A DNA stretch of 64,000 nucleotides from an uncultured bacterium (GCA_947168815.1 CAMVNG010000001.1:1-64000); one strand, 5' to 3'; positions 1-8,775 are shown, counted from the stretch's first letter. The notes: generated from the letters alone by a model not told the origin. Program-made: numbers and translations.

Positions 1-285
1 GCAACAGAAGCATTATTGGAAAAATTAAAAGAATGAGATATTGTTGTAAATGCACTAGAATATTGAGGATTTGAAAAAGTTTGATATTTATGATTTAAAT
101 TACCTACAGAAGATATTAATATTACTACTCAGTTATGAGATTTGGTTCTATATGACTGAAACCAAGTTTCATTATTCTATAACAGCAATTCATGGTCATA
201 TACTAAACTATGAAAAGTTCAGAATATTACAGAATCGGATTTTTGAGATTGAGATATAACATTAACTTTCTCTTTATTAAAATAA
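1..285 (+). CDS. cyclophilin-like domain protein, 5' truncated by window edge
   Basis: The frame is open from base 1 to a TAA and contains many in-frame TGA codons, read here as glycine. The C-terminal part resembles the bacterial cyclophilin-like fold family (PF18050 type): a segment YLGFKLPTEDI, then GDLVLYDGNQVSLFYN, then a closing strand DITLTFSL, in the order seen in that family. Members are small beta-barrels, often secreted or fused to flavodoxin-like domains; their substrate is generally unknown. The N-terminus lies outside the window, so a signal peptide cannot be judged. A rho-independent terminator follows within 20 bases. The fold is a motif-level inference; the reading frame is certain under code 25. 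Confidence 0.6.
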
Positions 286-290
286 TCTAA

Positions 291-391
291 TAAAAAAATA
301 CTACGAAATCGAAGTGATCTACACTTCGATTTTTGTATTTAGTTTTATTTTTATCATACTAATGGCATAATTTATATCATATCTAGATATT
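291..391. repeat. 100-bp duplicated intergenic element, copy 1
   Basis: This stretch recurs at 4196-4297 with only about six differences. It holds a terminator hairpin (stem AAATCGAAGT / ACTTCGATTT) followed by an AT-rich arm ending CATATCTAGATATT. Both copies sit directly behind an intact gene and directly in front of a truncated C-terminal gene fragment. I see no flanking duplications or inverted ends that would make it an insertion sequence. Confidence 0.85.
306..334 (+). terminator. rho-independent terminator after the cyclophilin-like gene
   Basis: A 10-bp stem (AAATCGAAGT with ACTTCGATTT) is closed by a short loop and runs into a T tract. It lies inside repeat copy 1; an equivalent hairpin lies at 4212-4240 in copy 2. 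Confidence 0.8.
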
Positions 392-505
392 CATAAAAAG
401 AAAATTCCTTTAAATGAAAACTTCGCAAAAGATGATTATCGAAATGTAAAAGGGTCTCCTCTTCATCCTAATTGTAGATGTGATATGATACCATGTATTG
501 AATAG
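371..505 (+). pseudogene. remnant of a phage Mu gpF-like head protein C-terminus
   Basis: The frame running into TAG at 503-505 reads ...GSPLHPNCRCDMIPCIE, the typical C-terminal signature of phage minor head/capsid proteins of the Mu gpF / SPP1 gp7 group (P.HP.CRC). No start codon and no upstream coding sequence remain: the frame opens inside the duplicated element. I read it as a truncated phage gene left by recombination at that element. The signature is short, so the family call is tentative. Confidence 0.5.
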
Positions 506-551
506 ATATTGACATCTAACTTTTTATATTAAAAAAAATAATAATTTTATC

Positions 552-579
552 TTGAAATTTTTTCTTGGTTGGTTAAAAG
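552..579 (+). promoter_or_regulatory. promoter of the 6S-like RNA
   Basis: -35 TTGAAA (552-557) and -10 TAAAAG (574-579) are separated by 16 bases. The predicted start near 586 coincides with the first base of the RNA's closing stem. Confidence 0.55.
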
Positions 580-585
580 GAAAGT

Positions 586-755
586 GCTTAACATTTTAGA
601 GACTTTTTTTGATTATCGAGAGAACAATCATGTTTTTGGATATATCATCTAAAGTGAATAAACAAGCATCATATTGCGGTTTATTTTCACTTTGGATGAT
701 CGAAAGGTTTCTATCTTTGAAAATGTTAAGCACCCCGCAGTATGGTGCTTTTTTT
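586..755 (+). ncRNA. ssrS: 6S RNA-like long hairpin
   Basis: About 170 nt fold into one interrupted rod. The closing stem pairs GTGCTTAACATTTT (from 584) with AAAATGTTAAGCAC (ending about 733). A large central internal loop follows, then a long apical stem: CATCTAAAGTGAATAAAC near 646 with GTTTATTTTCACTTTGGATG near 679. This closing stem / central bubble / apical stem layout is that of 6S RNA, which binds the sigma70 polymerase holoenzyme. The 3' arm can re-pair as GCACC...GGTGC before seven Ts, giving a terminator. A promoter is correctly placed. The call rests on architecture, not sequence identity. Confidence 0.6.
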
Positions 756-821
756 GATAATTAGAAAATATTGTGGGTGTGCAACATAGTTTTCTTCTTT
801 TTATTTTCTAATTATATTATC

Positions 822-3167
822 ATGAAGAAAAACTTTTTATTTAAGTGAGTAGCTATGTTGGGAGCAATAAGCTTACTCGCAAACACATTATTGCCTGGAT
901 TGGCTCATGCAACAGATTTTATAGCTGTTACACCAAATGCAAGTATCAATAAAAGTAAAGCATTAAATGAAGTGTATAATTTTGTTTCTTATGCTACAGA
1001 TAAAAAAACTGTGTATGGAACTGGTAGTGTTAAGGTATTGAATAAGGGTACAGTTGTTAATGTGACAGAGAATTATCTAAAAGAGAAAAATGATAATTCA
1101 GAATTCCTTGGTAATGATTTTGTAGTTAGAGCTGTTGAAGTCTCAGAAGAAAAACTTCCCATATATGCAGAGGTAGGTTCAGAAGTACCTTTGCCAATTA
1201 ATGTATTAATTTCTAATTCTTCTGAAGCTGGAACTAATTATGATTTTGTATCATATAAAGGAGATACAGATAATGAGTGGTGAAACGGTAAGGTTAAAAT
1301 TTTAGAACAATGAACGGTTGTTACAGTCAAAGAAAATTATAAATATGATAATAGTAAAGAATTTGTTTGAAAAAATTTTTATGTAAGTAAACATGAATGT
1401 TTATTAGGTTGAAATCCATGTATTGTATATAGTGAAATAGAAGGAGATACTCCAACAGCAGCTTGATTCTATGTAAAAATCATTAGTTGAGATAGCAAAA
1501 ATGGATATGAATTTGTGTCATATGCTGATGAAAAATGAGATAGAAAATGGTGAGATGGTGAAGTTACTCTTGTAGAATCTGATAATGAAGAATATGAGAA
1601 AATAATTGTTTCTAAAAATTTTAAATTAGAAGATAAAAGTGAGTCAAGTTTTGTTGGTAAAAAGTATATTGTTAAAGCTATAGAAAATACAAAAGAGTGA
1701 TATGAATTGTATAGCTTGAACGGTGATGATGCAGGGATTTATGTTAAAATTTTAGGAGGTTCAAATACTGATTGATATGAATTTGTAGCATATGATCCAG
1801 CAGATAAAACAACAAAATGGTGAGATGGTAAGGTTACAGTTGATTATCAATATACAAAAGTAACAGTTACTGAAAATTATAAAAGGTATGACTGAGGTTT
1901 TGAGTGACAAAATTTTGTAGTGTATGAGACAGAAAATGGATGAGGAAAATATCCATTGTATACAACTGAATGAAATTTTACTAATGTTTATATTGCAGTT
2001 TCAAGTGGAGATGCAGAAGATCAATATAATTTTGTATCATATGATGATGAAGACTGAACTATAGAACGATGAAAAGGTAAGGTTAATGTTGTGGGAAAAT
2101 TCACGACTGTTGAAGTAACTGCAAATTATCCTAATGATTCTAAAGCTGTAGAGTTTGTTGGTAATAAATATGTAATCTATAAAACTGAGCTTTTAGATCC
2201 TGATACTTTTTATGAATTATATGAAACCAATGGTAGTTCAGCTAATATCTTTGTTAAAATAGATGCATATACTGTAACTTTCAATTCTAATGGAGGATCA
2301 GAAATTACAAATCAAATTGTTGCAGAATGAGCTAAGATTGAAAAACCAACAGATCCAACAAAAGATGGATATACATTTAAAGGATGGTTCTCAGATGAAA
2401 ATTTAACAACTTCTTATGATTTTGAATCTCCTGTTAATAATAAGATTACATTATATGCTAAATGGGAGCAGAATAAATCTTCAGGAGGTTCTTCATGAGG
2501 AGGTTCTTCATCAGGTGGAAGTTCAAGTTCATCTTCTAAATCAACAACAAAGACTGATACTAAAACAACAACAGGAGATAATAAGACAACAACCACAAAC
2601 GACAATAAAGCTGATACTAAATTAATTGAAAGCAATACAAACGCTAATAATAATTGAACTACTCCTGCATATAATGATAATTATTCAAAGGAAATGAATG
2701 ATGCTTATCAATTTGCTTACAAAAATGGAATTACAACAATGCCTTCTATTGATGAAGCAGATATGACTGGATGATTAACTAGAATTGCTATGGCTAAAAT
2801 GTTATCTCAATACGCTATTAATGTATTAGGTAAAACTCCTGATGCAACTAAGGTAATTCCTAATTTCTCAGATGTACCAGCTGAATTAAATGCTGAATAC
2901 AATAATTGAGTAACATTAGCATATCAATTAGGAATTATGTGAATTGGAATTGAAAAATTTAGACCATTCGATTTGGTAACTAGAGCTGAATTCGGAACAG
3001 CATTATCTAGAATGTTATATGGATTAGCTGATTGAGAATGAGATTCATGGTATAAGACTCATCTTAATAAGTTAATGGAAGAGAAGATCATTACTGTAGA
3101 TACTCCTGATTTGCAAGAATTAAGATGATACGTAATGATCATGCTAATGAGAAGTGCTCAAAAATAG
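822..3167 (+). CDS. secreted repeat adhesin with Listeria-Bacteroides repeat and S-layer-like C-terminus
   Basis: A 781-residue protein under code 25. The start at 822 gives a signal peptide (MKKNFLFKG, then a hydrophobic run ending GLAHA); a later ATG at 855 would remove its basic part. About five tandem beta-rich repeats follow, each with a YxFVSY segment, a W-G-x-G-K-V turn and a V-T-x-N-Y strand. Near residue 480 lies a Listeria-Bacteroides (InlB B-type, PF09479) repeat, from YTVTFNSNGGSE to ITLYAKW. Next come a Gly/Ser/Thr-rich linker and a C-terminal region resembling S-layer homology domains (TRIAMAKMLSQYA, then VTRAEFGTALSRMLYG). It is probably a wall- or S-layer-attached adhesin. Glycines are mostly TGA. 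A terminator follows. Confidence 0.8.
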
Positions 3168-3220
3168 AAACTCCCAATCTTTATTTGATTGGTGCTTCTT
3201 AATAGTATTATTTTGGCAGA

Positions 3221-3249
3221 AAAACCTCTTCAGTAATGGAGAGGTTTTT
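3221..3249 (+). terminator. terminator of the adhesin gene
   Basis: The stem AAAACCTCT / AGAGGTTTT is followed by a short T tract. Confidence 0.8.
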
Positions 3250-3325
3250 CATAATTAAAAATTTTTTTTCTTTTATTTTCAGAATATATTTCTATAACGA
3301 TTACATTTATTCAATACAAAATACC

Positions 3326-4198
3326 ATGAAAAAACATCTAATTCTAGCCACATTATGACTACTCTCTTTATCTCTAACTTTGCCAACTTATGCTTATACA
3401 GATGCTCAAGTTGATGCTAAAGTAACAGAGTTAAAATGAATAATAAATTTAATTTTTTCTAAACCTAAAGATAAAGAAAAGTATCAATATGTCTTTAAAG
3501 ATATCTTTGCAGGTTGTGCTAAAACTTGTAAAAATGAATTAAGTAAATTAGCTTCTGCTAAGCTTTTAGAAACTTATGATGAAGATTTTGAAGTTGTAAG
3601 GGATATCCAAGTTGATAGAGCTAATTTTCCTTTTGTAGGTGTAGTAGATTGAGATACTATTAAAGTAAAGGATTCTACTAATACTGAATATAGTGTAAGG
3701 ATGATAGGATTAGATTCTCCAGAAAGTTATGCTACAAGATATGGTTATACTGAATGTTTTTGAAAAGAAGCTAGTGAACATCTTAAAGAACTCCTTAAAG
3801 ATGCTGATAGAGTTACTTTAGAAACAGATCCTACACAATGAGAATTTGATAAATATGATAGAATGTTAGCTTATGTATTCTTAGATTGAGTAAATATTAA
3901 TCAAAAGATGATAGCTGATGGATATTGATGGGAATATACTTACAACCTTCCTTATAAGTATCAAACTGAATTTAAAAAAGCTCAAAAAACAGCAGAAACA
4001 AATAATTTATGATTATGGGCAGAAAATGCATGTAATTGAGAAAGAATAGCTACTGAAGAAATTGATACTACTTCTACTACAAAACCTTCTAATGTATGTC
4101 TAAATCATACTTGGATATCATGAACTAAATGAGGTTGCTACTATATAGATGAAGCTTGAGGTAAAGTTTATTGAGATCACGCATGTTGCGGTAGATAA
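3326..4198 (+). CDS. secreted thermonuclease (SNase family)
   Basis: A 290-residue protein with an N-terminal signal peptide (MKKHLILATLG... to about residue 24). Its central domain matches staphylococcal nuclease homologues: VVDGDTIKV, then RMIGLDSPES, KEASEHLKELL and YDRMLAYVFLDG, followed by IADGYG. These contain the expected Asp, Arg and Glu positions of the active site. The C-terminus carries a small Cys-rich module (CLNHTWISGTKGGCYYID...HACCG) often found at the end of such nucleases. The likely role is degradation of extracellular or prey DNA and RNA for nucleotide scavenging, which fits a reduced host-dependent genome. Its stop codon lies within repeat copy 2. Confidence 0.88.
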
Positions 4199-4297
4199 AA
4201 AAAATACTATGAAATCGAAGTGATCTATACTTCGATTTTTGTGTTTTGTTTTATTTTTATCATACTAATGGCATAATTTATATCATATCTAGATATT
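4196..4297. repeat. 100-bp duplicated intergenic element, copy 2
   Basis: Nearly identical to 291-391. It starts at the stop codon of the nuclease gene, contains the same terminator hairpin (4212-4240) and ends CATATCTAGATATT, where a truncated reading frame begins. Confidence 0.85.
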
Positions 4298-4418
4298 AGT
4301 TTCTACTGAAAAGTCAGAAACATGTAAATTCTCTGATGGAACCAACTGTGAAATTAAAACATTCATAAATCATGCATGTGATGAGGAAGAAAACGCTGAA
4401 GAAAACACTGAAGAATAA
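4293..4418 (+). pseudogene. remnant of a DUF333-type lipoprotein C-terminus
   Basis: An open frame without a start codon begins inside the repeat and reads ...ETCKFSDGTNCEIKTFINHAC, then an acidic tail to TAA. The C..F.DGT.C pattern is the end of DUF333 domains, also seen in the intact lipoprotein at 18907-19452. A terminator (4439-4468, stem ACAGGAT / ATCCTGT) follows. I read it as the 3' stub of a lost gene. Confidence 0.45.
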
Positions 4419-4438
4419 TTTAAAAATCAGCATAAGAA

Positions 4439-4468
4439 AACAGGATAATCACCATCCTGTTTTTTTTT
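4439..4468 (+). terminator. terminator behind the DUF333 remnant
   Basis: Hairpin AACAGGAT / ATCCTGTT with a run of nine Ts. Confidence 0.75.
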
Positions 4469-4535
4469 AATTAAAACTAGATTTTCTAAAAAAATTTGAT
4501 ATAGATATTTTAGCTTTATCAAAAATTAAACACTA

Positions 4536-5777
4536 ATGAAAAAACGAAGTTTTCTTATTCTTTTACTAGCATGCTACTGCCTAGTAAATCAAAGTTTTGC
4601 TGCATATCCAAAACTAAATGAAGCAAATCATAAATTCATCGATGCACAACTTACGCTTTTTCATAATAGCTCAAAAAGTGAAAAAAAGCAGAAATCAGAA
4701 ACCTTTGCTAATGTAGCTAACGATGCAAAGATACTTCGTAATGCTTATTTATGAGTATATACTTGAAATAAACTTAACTGAAAAATTCTTAATAAAGAGT
4801 CTATTGAAAACTGAATTCAACACTATAATACCCTTAATGATAGAAGAAAAAACGATACAATAGAAAGTCTAAAAGAAGTTCAAAATATAGCAGAAGAACT
4901 CCAAAGATCTTTTCAAATAGAAAGTGAAGAAGATTTTGAAGGATATGCTACAACAATCCTCCCTACTCCACTCTATTGGCTAAACAAAAAAAACGTAGAT
5001 ATCAATAGGATTATGTGATGAGAATGAACAACATGAATGTTGTTAGATTCTGCAAATACCATAGACCAACTAGGAATTGTACTTCCTAAAGGAACTCCAG
5101 TAACGCTTATCAAAGAAGTTAAAAACTGAAAATTCACCTATTATGAAGTACGTACAAGAGATTTTGATGCAGGATACTGAGAATCTGATTGATATTTCCT
5201 AGATTCAAGACTTGTAAAAAAGGAAGAATCAAAACCAGCTGAAGTAATTCATACTCTTCCTAGCATGAGCGAAATCTTTAAAACACTCATTGCTGCTATA
5301 GATTCACAATACATCTGGTGAGGATCATATTACCAAGGAATTCCAGAAATGAATGAACTATATCCAACACCAAGTGATGTTCAACTTTCTACAGGAGAAC
5401 AACAATATAAAATCCTTCAAGGAACAGATTGTTCAGGATTATTATGGCAAGCTACTAATGGATACACTCCAAGAAATACAAGATGACTTCTTACTTTCTG
5501 AGAATCAGTAGCTATCTCATGACACACTGTAAATGAAATAACTAAAATGGTAAAACCTCTAGATCTTATCGTTTGGGCATGACATGTAATTATTATTCTC
5601 GATAATGAACACGCTATAGAAAGTATCTGGAAAGCTAACTTTGAGTGAGGTGTTGAAATTGTAGATTTAAAAGAAAGACTCGAAGATATCTTCACAAGAA
5701 GACAACCTGTTAATGAATGGAGTGAATCAAAGCTTCCAGATAAAGAAAAATTTGTAATAAGAAGACGATTCAAATAA
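4536..5777 (+). CDS. secreted NlpC/P60-family peptidoglycan endopeptidase
   Basis: A 413-residue protein. The start gives a clear signal peptide (MKKRSFLILLLACYCLVNQSFA). A helical N-terminal part and an SH3-like middle region (VLPKGTPVTLIKEVKNGKF) precede the catalytic NlpC/P60 domain: the Cys motif GTDCSGLLWQATNG near residue 300 and the His motif AGHVIIILDN near residue 350. The family cleaves D-Glu/meso-DAP-type bonds in peptide stems. It acts outside the cell, in wall remodelling or possibly against a host wall. The gene is monocistronic and uses TGA for many glycines. Confidence 0.85.
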
Positions 5778-5825
5778 AAGATTAAAAGAACTTGAACATT
5801 AAAAAAATATCATTACATTATTGGT

Positions 5826-5885
5826 ATGAAAAAGCTTGAGGTGTTCGCACCAGCTCGGACTTGATCTGGAATCAAGTTTTTTCTT
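5826..5885 (+). ncRNA. short RNA candidate ending in a terminator
   Basis: A small hairpin (GGTG TTCG CACC) is followed by a terminator (ACTTGATC / GATTCAAGT region, then six Ts). TTGAAC near 5791 and an AT-rich -10 region lie upstream with imperfect spacing. It could simply be the terminator of the peptidase gene. A second promoter-like and terminator-like stretch follows to about 5960. Confidence 0.3.
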
Positions 5886-5993
5886 TTTAATAAAAAAGTC
5901 CTACGATTTTATAGTGAAACGAGGGAAGAAATTTAATCTTCTTCTCTTTTTTTATATCATAAAATTAATTTATAACAAAAATCCCATTCTTCA

Positions 5994-6680
5994 ATGTACA
6001 ACATAAAAATTTACGATAGAAAAAATACTTTCAAGACAACTTTAAGCGAAAACACAATTTCATGTAATTTTACTTTTTCTGCAACGGTATGAAGCGGACT
6101 TTCTTCACTAAAATTTGAGTATTATGGAAACTACAACATCCAACATAGGAATAGAATTAAAATTTTTAAAGAATGAAAAATAATCTATCAATGATATGTT
6201 ACATGAATCCAATGATTCTTTCCAACAGCTAACTATGAAGTCCTCTTTTGACCTTATGAAAAAGAGCATCACTTAACCTATTGAAAAAAAGTATTCTGAA
6301 TAGAAATCTCAGAAGACTCTACATCATATTACAACAAATTTAGAATCAATTATTCCTGATGAACACGAATTGTAGAAAACCAAAATGAAATCGGAACCTA
6401 TTAAGAAAGCTATCAAATCATTACCGATTCAACAATTAAAAATCTAACAACAGCACAAGCAAGAATGAATTCTCTATTTCAAGAAAATTGAATAAAAAAC
6501 ACAATAAAAATCAAAGTAAATAAAGACTACGACTACTTCTCAATACTTCCATAAGAAATTCTTAGCATAAGAAATACAAAAACAATCATCGAAAATAAAC
6601 CTATCAAACAAATTCACTACTCAAAAGATTCAGCTACAATCCTGCTTGAAAGCTACACCGCCTTAGAAGATTATCTTTAA
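5994..6680 (+). pseudogene. phage tail-like protein broken by two in-frame TAA codons
   Basis: One frame of 228 codons runs from ATG to TAA at 6678, with internal ochre stops at 6402-6404 and 6552-6554. The first segment (MYNIKIYDRKNTFKTTLS...) looks like siphophage tail/baseplate proteins that start with a 'M.I.IYD..' strand. The last segment (...KDYDYFSILP-stop-EILSIRN...) keeps the spacing of such proteins, in which a glycine usually follows P. Both stops are therefore plausible TGA(Gly)-to-TAA mutations. The frame between the stops is otherwise undamaged, which suggests recent decay. The family call is tentative; the two stops are plain in the sequence. Confidence 0.55.
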
Positions 6681-7037
6681 AAAGAAAGAGTAGGCATGAA
6701 ATCACACCTACTCAGAAACTCAAATACTTTAATCCCTTTCGCTCGCCACTACTAAGGAGTATAAGAGACGGATTCCACATTAGCCTTCAGTAATATGATC
6801 CTTGGGGAATCACTTGAAGGAATCTTTCACAACTGAAGGGACTCAACAAAATTTGTTTTTTTTGTATATTTCAGAGGTTTCCTCCTCTGACCCAGCTAAG
6901 TGACCTACCTTAGCCAGTGTGGTCCTAAAACAGCTAGCATTGCTCTTACAATACAACCCAATCAGCGACTACTAGCCTCATGTAAATCGTTACTCTGACC
7001 TGAGGTATAAAGCAGAAACAATGTGTCAACGTCGTTT
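6680..7037 (-). ncRNA. about 358-nt structured RNA (RNA1) with an LSU rRNA-like motif
   Basis: The unit lies on the minus strand between a good promoter (-35 TTGAAA at 7067-7072, -10 TATACT at 7044-7049, spacing 17) and a strong terminator (stem GAGTAGG / CCTACTC, 6688-6713). No convincing reading frame is present in either code. Hairpins are visible, such as CAGAGGAGGAAACCTCTG. Near the 3' end it contains AGTAGTGGCGAGCGAAAGGG (about 6728-6747), almost the universal 23S rRNA sequence AGTAGCGGCGAGCGAAAGGG. I do not recognise the family. It has neither tmRNA ends nor the conserved RNase P regions. Confidence 0.6.
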
Positions 7038-7043
7038 TAATAG

Positions 7044-7072
7044 AGTATAATAATTCGAATAACTAATTTCAA
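7044..7072 (-). promoter_or_regulatory. promoter of RNA1
   Basis: TTGAAA-N17-TATACT, with a predicted start near 7037. Confidence 0.65.
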
Positions 7073-7073
7073 T

Positions 7074-7157
7074 AAAAAAAAAGACTCCTCGTTATCACAA
7101 CGAAGGACTCAAATATGGTGCGTTACGTCTGAAAACAGACGATTTATGAAAGATTTA
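7074..7157 (-). ncRNA. about 84-nt small RNA with two hairpins
   Basis: Its promoter is TTGCAT (7188-7193)-N18-TATTAT (7164-7169). The transcript would hold a hairpin CGTCTG TTTT CAGACG and a terminator (GAGTCCTTCGTT / AACGAGGAGTC, then at least eight Ts). No coding potential is seen. It lies between RNA1 and the UGA-free gene at 7277, all on the minus strand. Confidence 0.5.
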
Positions 7158-7193
7158 TCAAAAATAATATAAAAATCCTAAACTTTAATGCAA

Positions 7194-7224
7194 GAAAAAA
7201 GGACACTTGTTTCAAGAGCCCCCT
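7194..7224 (-). terminator. terminator of the small membrane protein gene
   Basis: The hairpin around CTTG AAA CAAG extends to GG/CC at its base and is followed by six Ts on the minus strand. Confidence 0.65.
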
Positions 7225-7276
7225 TTCTAAAACCTCAGCACAACACTGAGGGAATAAAAATTAATCACTCTCCACT

Positions 7277-7489
7277 CTAGGGTGGATGTTTTATTGTGGA
7301 TGGATGACCGTCCATCGCGGACTCTGAATGCTCAGTAATGCATACCCCGAAGAAAAGAACCCGGATAACAGAAGTTCTCATATTCGCAAGGCAAAACTGA
7401 ACCCCATCTCCCATACTCGAAGTAATGGCAAGAAGGAGCAATAAGGCGACTGCACCAACAAACAGAGTATAGTCCACTGATATATTCAT
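7277..7489 (-). CDS. small single-span membrane protein, UGA-free class
   Basis: A 70-residue product with a hydrophobic segment VDYTLFVGAVALLLLLAI at residues 4-21. The rest shows no known domain. No internal UGA occurs and the stop is TAG. It has its own promoter, TTGCAT-N17-TAAAGT (7514-7542), an A-rich leader (AAAACAAAAACAG) directly before ATG, and its own terminator. This promoter-leader-ORF-terminator layout is the same as in the other UGA-free genes of the window, which is the main reason to believe it is real. Confidence 0.5.
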   Translation of the reverse strand: MNISVDYTLFVGAVALLLLLAITSSMGDGVQFCLANMRTSVIRVLFFGVCITEHSESAMDGHPSTIKHPP

Positions 7490-7551
7490 ACTGTTTTTGT
7501 TTTCGCGGAAAATACTTTAACATTTCATACCCTAAAATGCAAGTGATAATT

Positions 7552-7584
7552 AAAAAAAAGTATCCAGGAATTTCCTAGATACTT
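7552..7584 (-). terminator. terminator of the acyltransferase gene
   Basis: AAGTATCTAGG / CCTGGATACTT followed by eight Ts on the minus strand. The TAG in its 5' arm is the first in-frame stop if the gene's UGA were read through. Confidence 0.8.
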
Positions 7585-7601
7585 CTCTTTGTTAGGTAAT
7601 C

Positions 7602-8177
7602 TCAGTCCTTTAAATCGATAAATCCTTCAGGATACTTTGCCATCTTAGAGTTATACAGGCTTCTTATTTTATGTAAATCAGCCTCAAAATTATCCGTAGG
7701 AATAATCGTATCAAAGACTCCGATTGTCTTAGTCCTAAAATTCAAATACGCAGGGACGATAGGCACATTTGCCTGACGTGCAATCTCCCAGAAACCATGC
7801 TTCCACCTCTTCTGAGGCTTTCTCGTAGCTTCTGGAGTAATAGCGATAGAAAGATCTTTCTCATTCTTAAAGGCCTCTACTGCAGTACCAACCACAACAT
7901 TACGTTGATTACTACGGTCAATAGGAATACACCCCATCATACGAAGGAATGGACCTAAAGGCCAGAAGAAGAATTCTTTCTTAATGAACACTTTTCCGTT
8001 CACGCTACATGACCAAAGGAAAGCAGCGCCGAACAGGAAATCATCAGCAGACGTGTGCGGTGCGACTACAAAGACGCACCGATCAAGCTCTGGACGGTCC
8101 TTCTTATCAGGGATAATCAGTTTCCATCCACATAGTTTAACGAGCCAGATCCATAGTGTCTTGATAAATTTTTCCAT
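7602..8177 (-). CDS. 1-acyl-glycerol-3-phosphate acyltransferase-like protein (PlsC family), UGA-free and ending in UGA
   Basis: A 191-residue protein with the PlsC-type acyltransferase motifs: block I VVAPHTSADDF (the HX4D variant APHTSxxD), then KKEFFFWPLGPFLRMMG, IPIDRS, and block III ITPEATRKP. The family moves an acyl chain onto lysophosphatidate or a related acceptor at the membrane; a hydrophobic N-terminus (FIKTLWIWLVKLCGW) fits this. No internal UGA is present and glycines are GGN. The stop at 7602-7604 is UGA. Reading it as Gly would add nine residues, ending at TAG inside the terminator stem. Promoter: TTGACT-N17-TAATAT. The composition is clearly richer in GC than the neighbouring recoded genes. 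Confidence 0.8.
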   Translation of the reverse strand: MEKFIKTLWIWLVKLCGWKLIIPDKKDRPELDRCVFVVAPHTSADDFLFGAAFLWSCSVNGKVFIKKEFFFWPLGPFLRMMGCIPIDRSNQRNVVVGTAVEAFKNEKDLSIAITPEATRKPQKRWKHGFWEIARQANVPIVPAYLNFRTKTIGVFDTIIPTDNFEADLHKIRSLYNSKMAKYPEGFIDLKD

Positions 8178-8219
8178 AGAGCTTCTCTTTTAGTTTTTTG
8201 TATATGTTTAACATCAAAT

Positions 8220-8301
8220 ATATTATAAAACTATACCAATAAAGTCAATATAAAATTAATAAGATAATTCTATTGAAATAAAGTAACTGTTTGTTTATAT
8301 C
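8220..8301. promoter_or_regulatory. divergent promoters of the PlsC-like gene and the 8331 gene
   Basis: Minus strand: TTGACT (8243-8248)-N17-TAATAT (8220-8225). Plus strand: TTGAAA (8273-8278)-N17-TATATC (8296-8301). Both lead into A-rich leaders that lack a Shine-Dalgarno sequence. Confidence 0.65.
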
Positions 8302-8330
8302 TGTAATCGCTTAACAAAAAACAAATACAA

Positions 8331-8753
8331 ATGAGTAAATTAATGTACGTAAACAAGACGCAATTTGCACAGTTGCAAGGCGTTTTAACCGAGATCTTTA
8401 AAAAGGAGTTCTCCGAATGTTCTGCCGAAGATCAGAAAAAGATTCTTCGTGCAGTAAATGCAAAATCCATTAAGGACTTGTTACCCAAACAGCCACGAGT
8501 TTTCTGCCCCTACGTCAAGAAGGCCGAGAAGATGCGCGTCCTCCCCTACATCAACCTGGGGACATCCAGGCTAGACCTGTGCTGTAGCGAATCAACCTAC
8601 TACGTTCCTGGATATCCTATCCCCGGCAACCTGCAGGTATTCGCAATACAGGTAGACACGCCGTATTTCTCGAACAAGAACATCAACGACTACCAGGACG
8701 AACGGCTCCTCATCAACGTCATGAACGCGGTGAAACGAGAGCTGGACAAGTAA
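8331..8753 (+). CDS. unknown 140-residue protein, UGA-free class
   Basis: No family is recognised. The protein is soluble, starts with a basic helical part (residues 1-45) and continues with a beta-rich part holding several Pro, Tyr and Cys residues (CPYVKKAEKMRVLPYINLG). Composition drifts along the gene: the 3' half is strikingly GC-rich for this genome (codons CTG, GAC, AAC, CTC, ATC). No UGA occurs and the stop is TAA. It has its own promoter (TTGAAA-N17-TATATC), the leader AAAACAAATACAA, and a terminator at 8776-8808. It could be foreign DNA or a gene under strong codon selection. Confidence 0.7.
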   Translation: MSKLMYVNKTQFAQLQGVLTEIFKKEFSECSAEDQKKILRAVNAKSIKDLLPKQPRVFCPYVKKAEKMRVLPYINLGTSRLDLCCSESTYYVPGYPIPGNLQVFAIQVDTPYFSNKNINDYQDERLLINVMNAVKRELDK

Positions 8754-8775
8754 CAAGTAAATCTTCAAGCATTAA

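Noticed and set aside
71-259. Short frame inside the first gene
   Set aside because: It overlaps the cyclophilin-like frame, which has the family pattern and continues from the window edge; the short frame has no homology or signals.
6680-7037. 23S rRNA gene fragment
   Set aside because: Only one 20-base motif matches. The rest is unrelated, and the unit has its own promoter and terminator.
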